Of a stretch of DNA of 5,091 nt, positions 4,794 through 5,091 are shown piece by piece (position 1 is the stretch's first letter; the number at the start of each line of letters is the position of its first letter). The stretch is from NCBI GenBank assembly GCA_028818995.1, contig JAPPMR010000233.1:1-5091 (forward strand), given 5' to 3'. The DNA is from Candidatus Poribacteria bacterium (lineage in GTDB: Bacteria > Poribacteria > WGA-4E > WGA-3G). The notes under the pieces are model-generated. The model was not told the origin of the DNA, ran no database searches, and saw only the letters and a list, made by a program, of their open reading frames with translations. A program made the position numbers and the translations under genes.

Positions 4794-5091
4794 TTAAAAC
4801 AGAAACCGATACATCGGTGTATTCAACGTAATCCCGATAAGACTCCACACACCTCCAACAATGAACTCCCCCAGAATCAAACCAAGAAAAAACGGAATAA
4901 GTTTGCGGTGCAGGTTGATCCCACCTTGCTTCAGAATAATCCACTTGATAACAGAACTGACGAAGATTGAAAACCAAAACACATTCATCGACCAACTGCT
5001 GGAAATAGCAAACCCCGCGGGATGGAAGGGCCACCAAAATAATCGTATCCGCATAATCATCAAGAATCCAGTAATCAGAAATCCAATAAAC
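4794..5091 (-). CDS. C-terminus of a polytopic membrane protein, DUF6784/DUF6785-like, 5' end outside the window
   Basis: The frame is open to the right edge and ends with TAA at 4794-4796, giving the last 98 or so residues of a longer protein. The visible part starts in a hydrophobic helix (FLITGFL), then has WWPFHPAGFAISSSW. A second hydrophobic stretch with WFSIFVSSVIKWIIL follows, then a polar loop GGINLHRK, then a third helix with FFLGLILGEFIVGG and WSLIG. The WWPFHP, KxxILxxGG, PFFLGLILGEF and SLIG blocks match what I recall of DUF6784/DUF6785 proteins. These are large multi-pass membrane proteins of about 600-700 residues with no established function, frequent in Poribacteria, Planctomycetes and similar genomes. 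The in-frame TTG at 5063 and ATG at 5060 are internal codons, not the gene start. It is probably unrelated to the sugar-enzyme operon. Confidence 0.75.
   Translation of the reverse strand, partial: FIGFLITGFLMIMRIRLFWWPFHPAGFAISSSWSMNVFWFSIFVSSVIKWIILKQGGINLHRKLIPFFLGLILGEFIVGGVWSLIGITLNTPMYRFLF

Noticed and set aside
4768..5037. 89-codon open frame rich in Trp, Cys and Val overlapping the right-edge membrane protein
   Set aside because: It is a shadow in another frame. The overlapping 4794-5091 frame has recognisable family blocks and coherent membrane helices.
1..5091. CRISPR array, insertion sequence or known defence system
   Set aside because: No regularly spaced repeats, transposase, terminal inverted repeats or defence-type domains were seen on either strand.

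Overview
All genes in this window lie on the minus strand, so the biological order runs from position 5091 down to 1. It looks like bacterial chromosome: compact, moderately AT-rich, with short intergenic gaps and sigma70-type promoters. The partial membrane protein at the right edge resembles the DUF6784/DUF6785 group. I associate that group with uncultured lineages such as Poribacteria, Planctomycetes and Armatimonadetes, and that recollection is the only taxonomic hint, so the organism assignment is tentative.

Layout from right to left: (1) the C-terminus of a polytopic membrane protein (4794-5091). (2) A 5' region with a good extended -10 promoter (4729-4757) that drives two coupled genes of unknown function (4114-4659 and 3750-4109); the first is an alpha/beta protein and the second a small helical TPR-like protein. 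(3) A 192-base intergenic region holding a decayed REP-like palindrome (3718-3744), an AT-rich patch with short repeats (3669-3701) and a promoter with two perfect consensus hexamers, 17-base spacing and an extended -10 (3597-3625). (4) A probable four-gene operon: a ribulose-phosphate 3-epimerase-family protein starting with TTG (2832-3557), a galactitol-1-phosphate 5-dehydrogenase-like zinc enzyme (1768-2832), a second zinc-dependent polyol/sugar dehydrogenase (672-1724) and adenine phosphoribosyltransferase (123-638). (5) A short spacer with two hairpins, then most of a tRNA-Arg(CCU) cut by the left edge.

How the genes may work together (inference): an RPE/AlsE-like epimerase, a GatD-like dehydrogenase and a second polyol dehydrogenase under one strong promoter suggest a small module that oxidises a polyol or polyol phosphate and epimerises a ketose phosphate. 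No kinase, aldolase or sugar transporter is visible, so the substrate cannot be named. apt, a purine-salvage gene, probably shares the transcript without sharing the pathway. No mobile element, CRISPR array or obvious defence system is present. The least explained part is the coupled two-gene module at 3750-4659.
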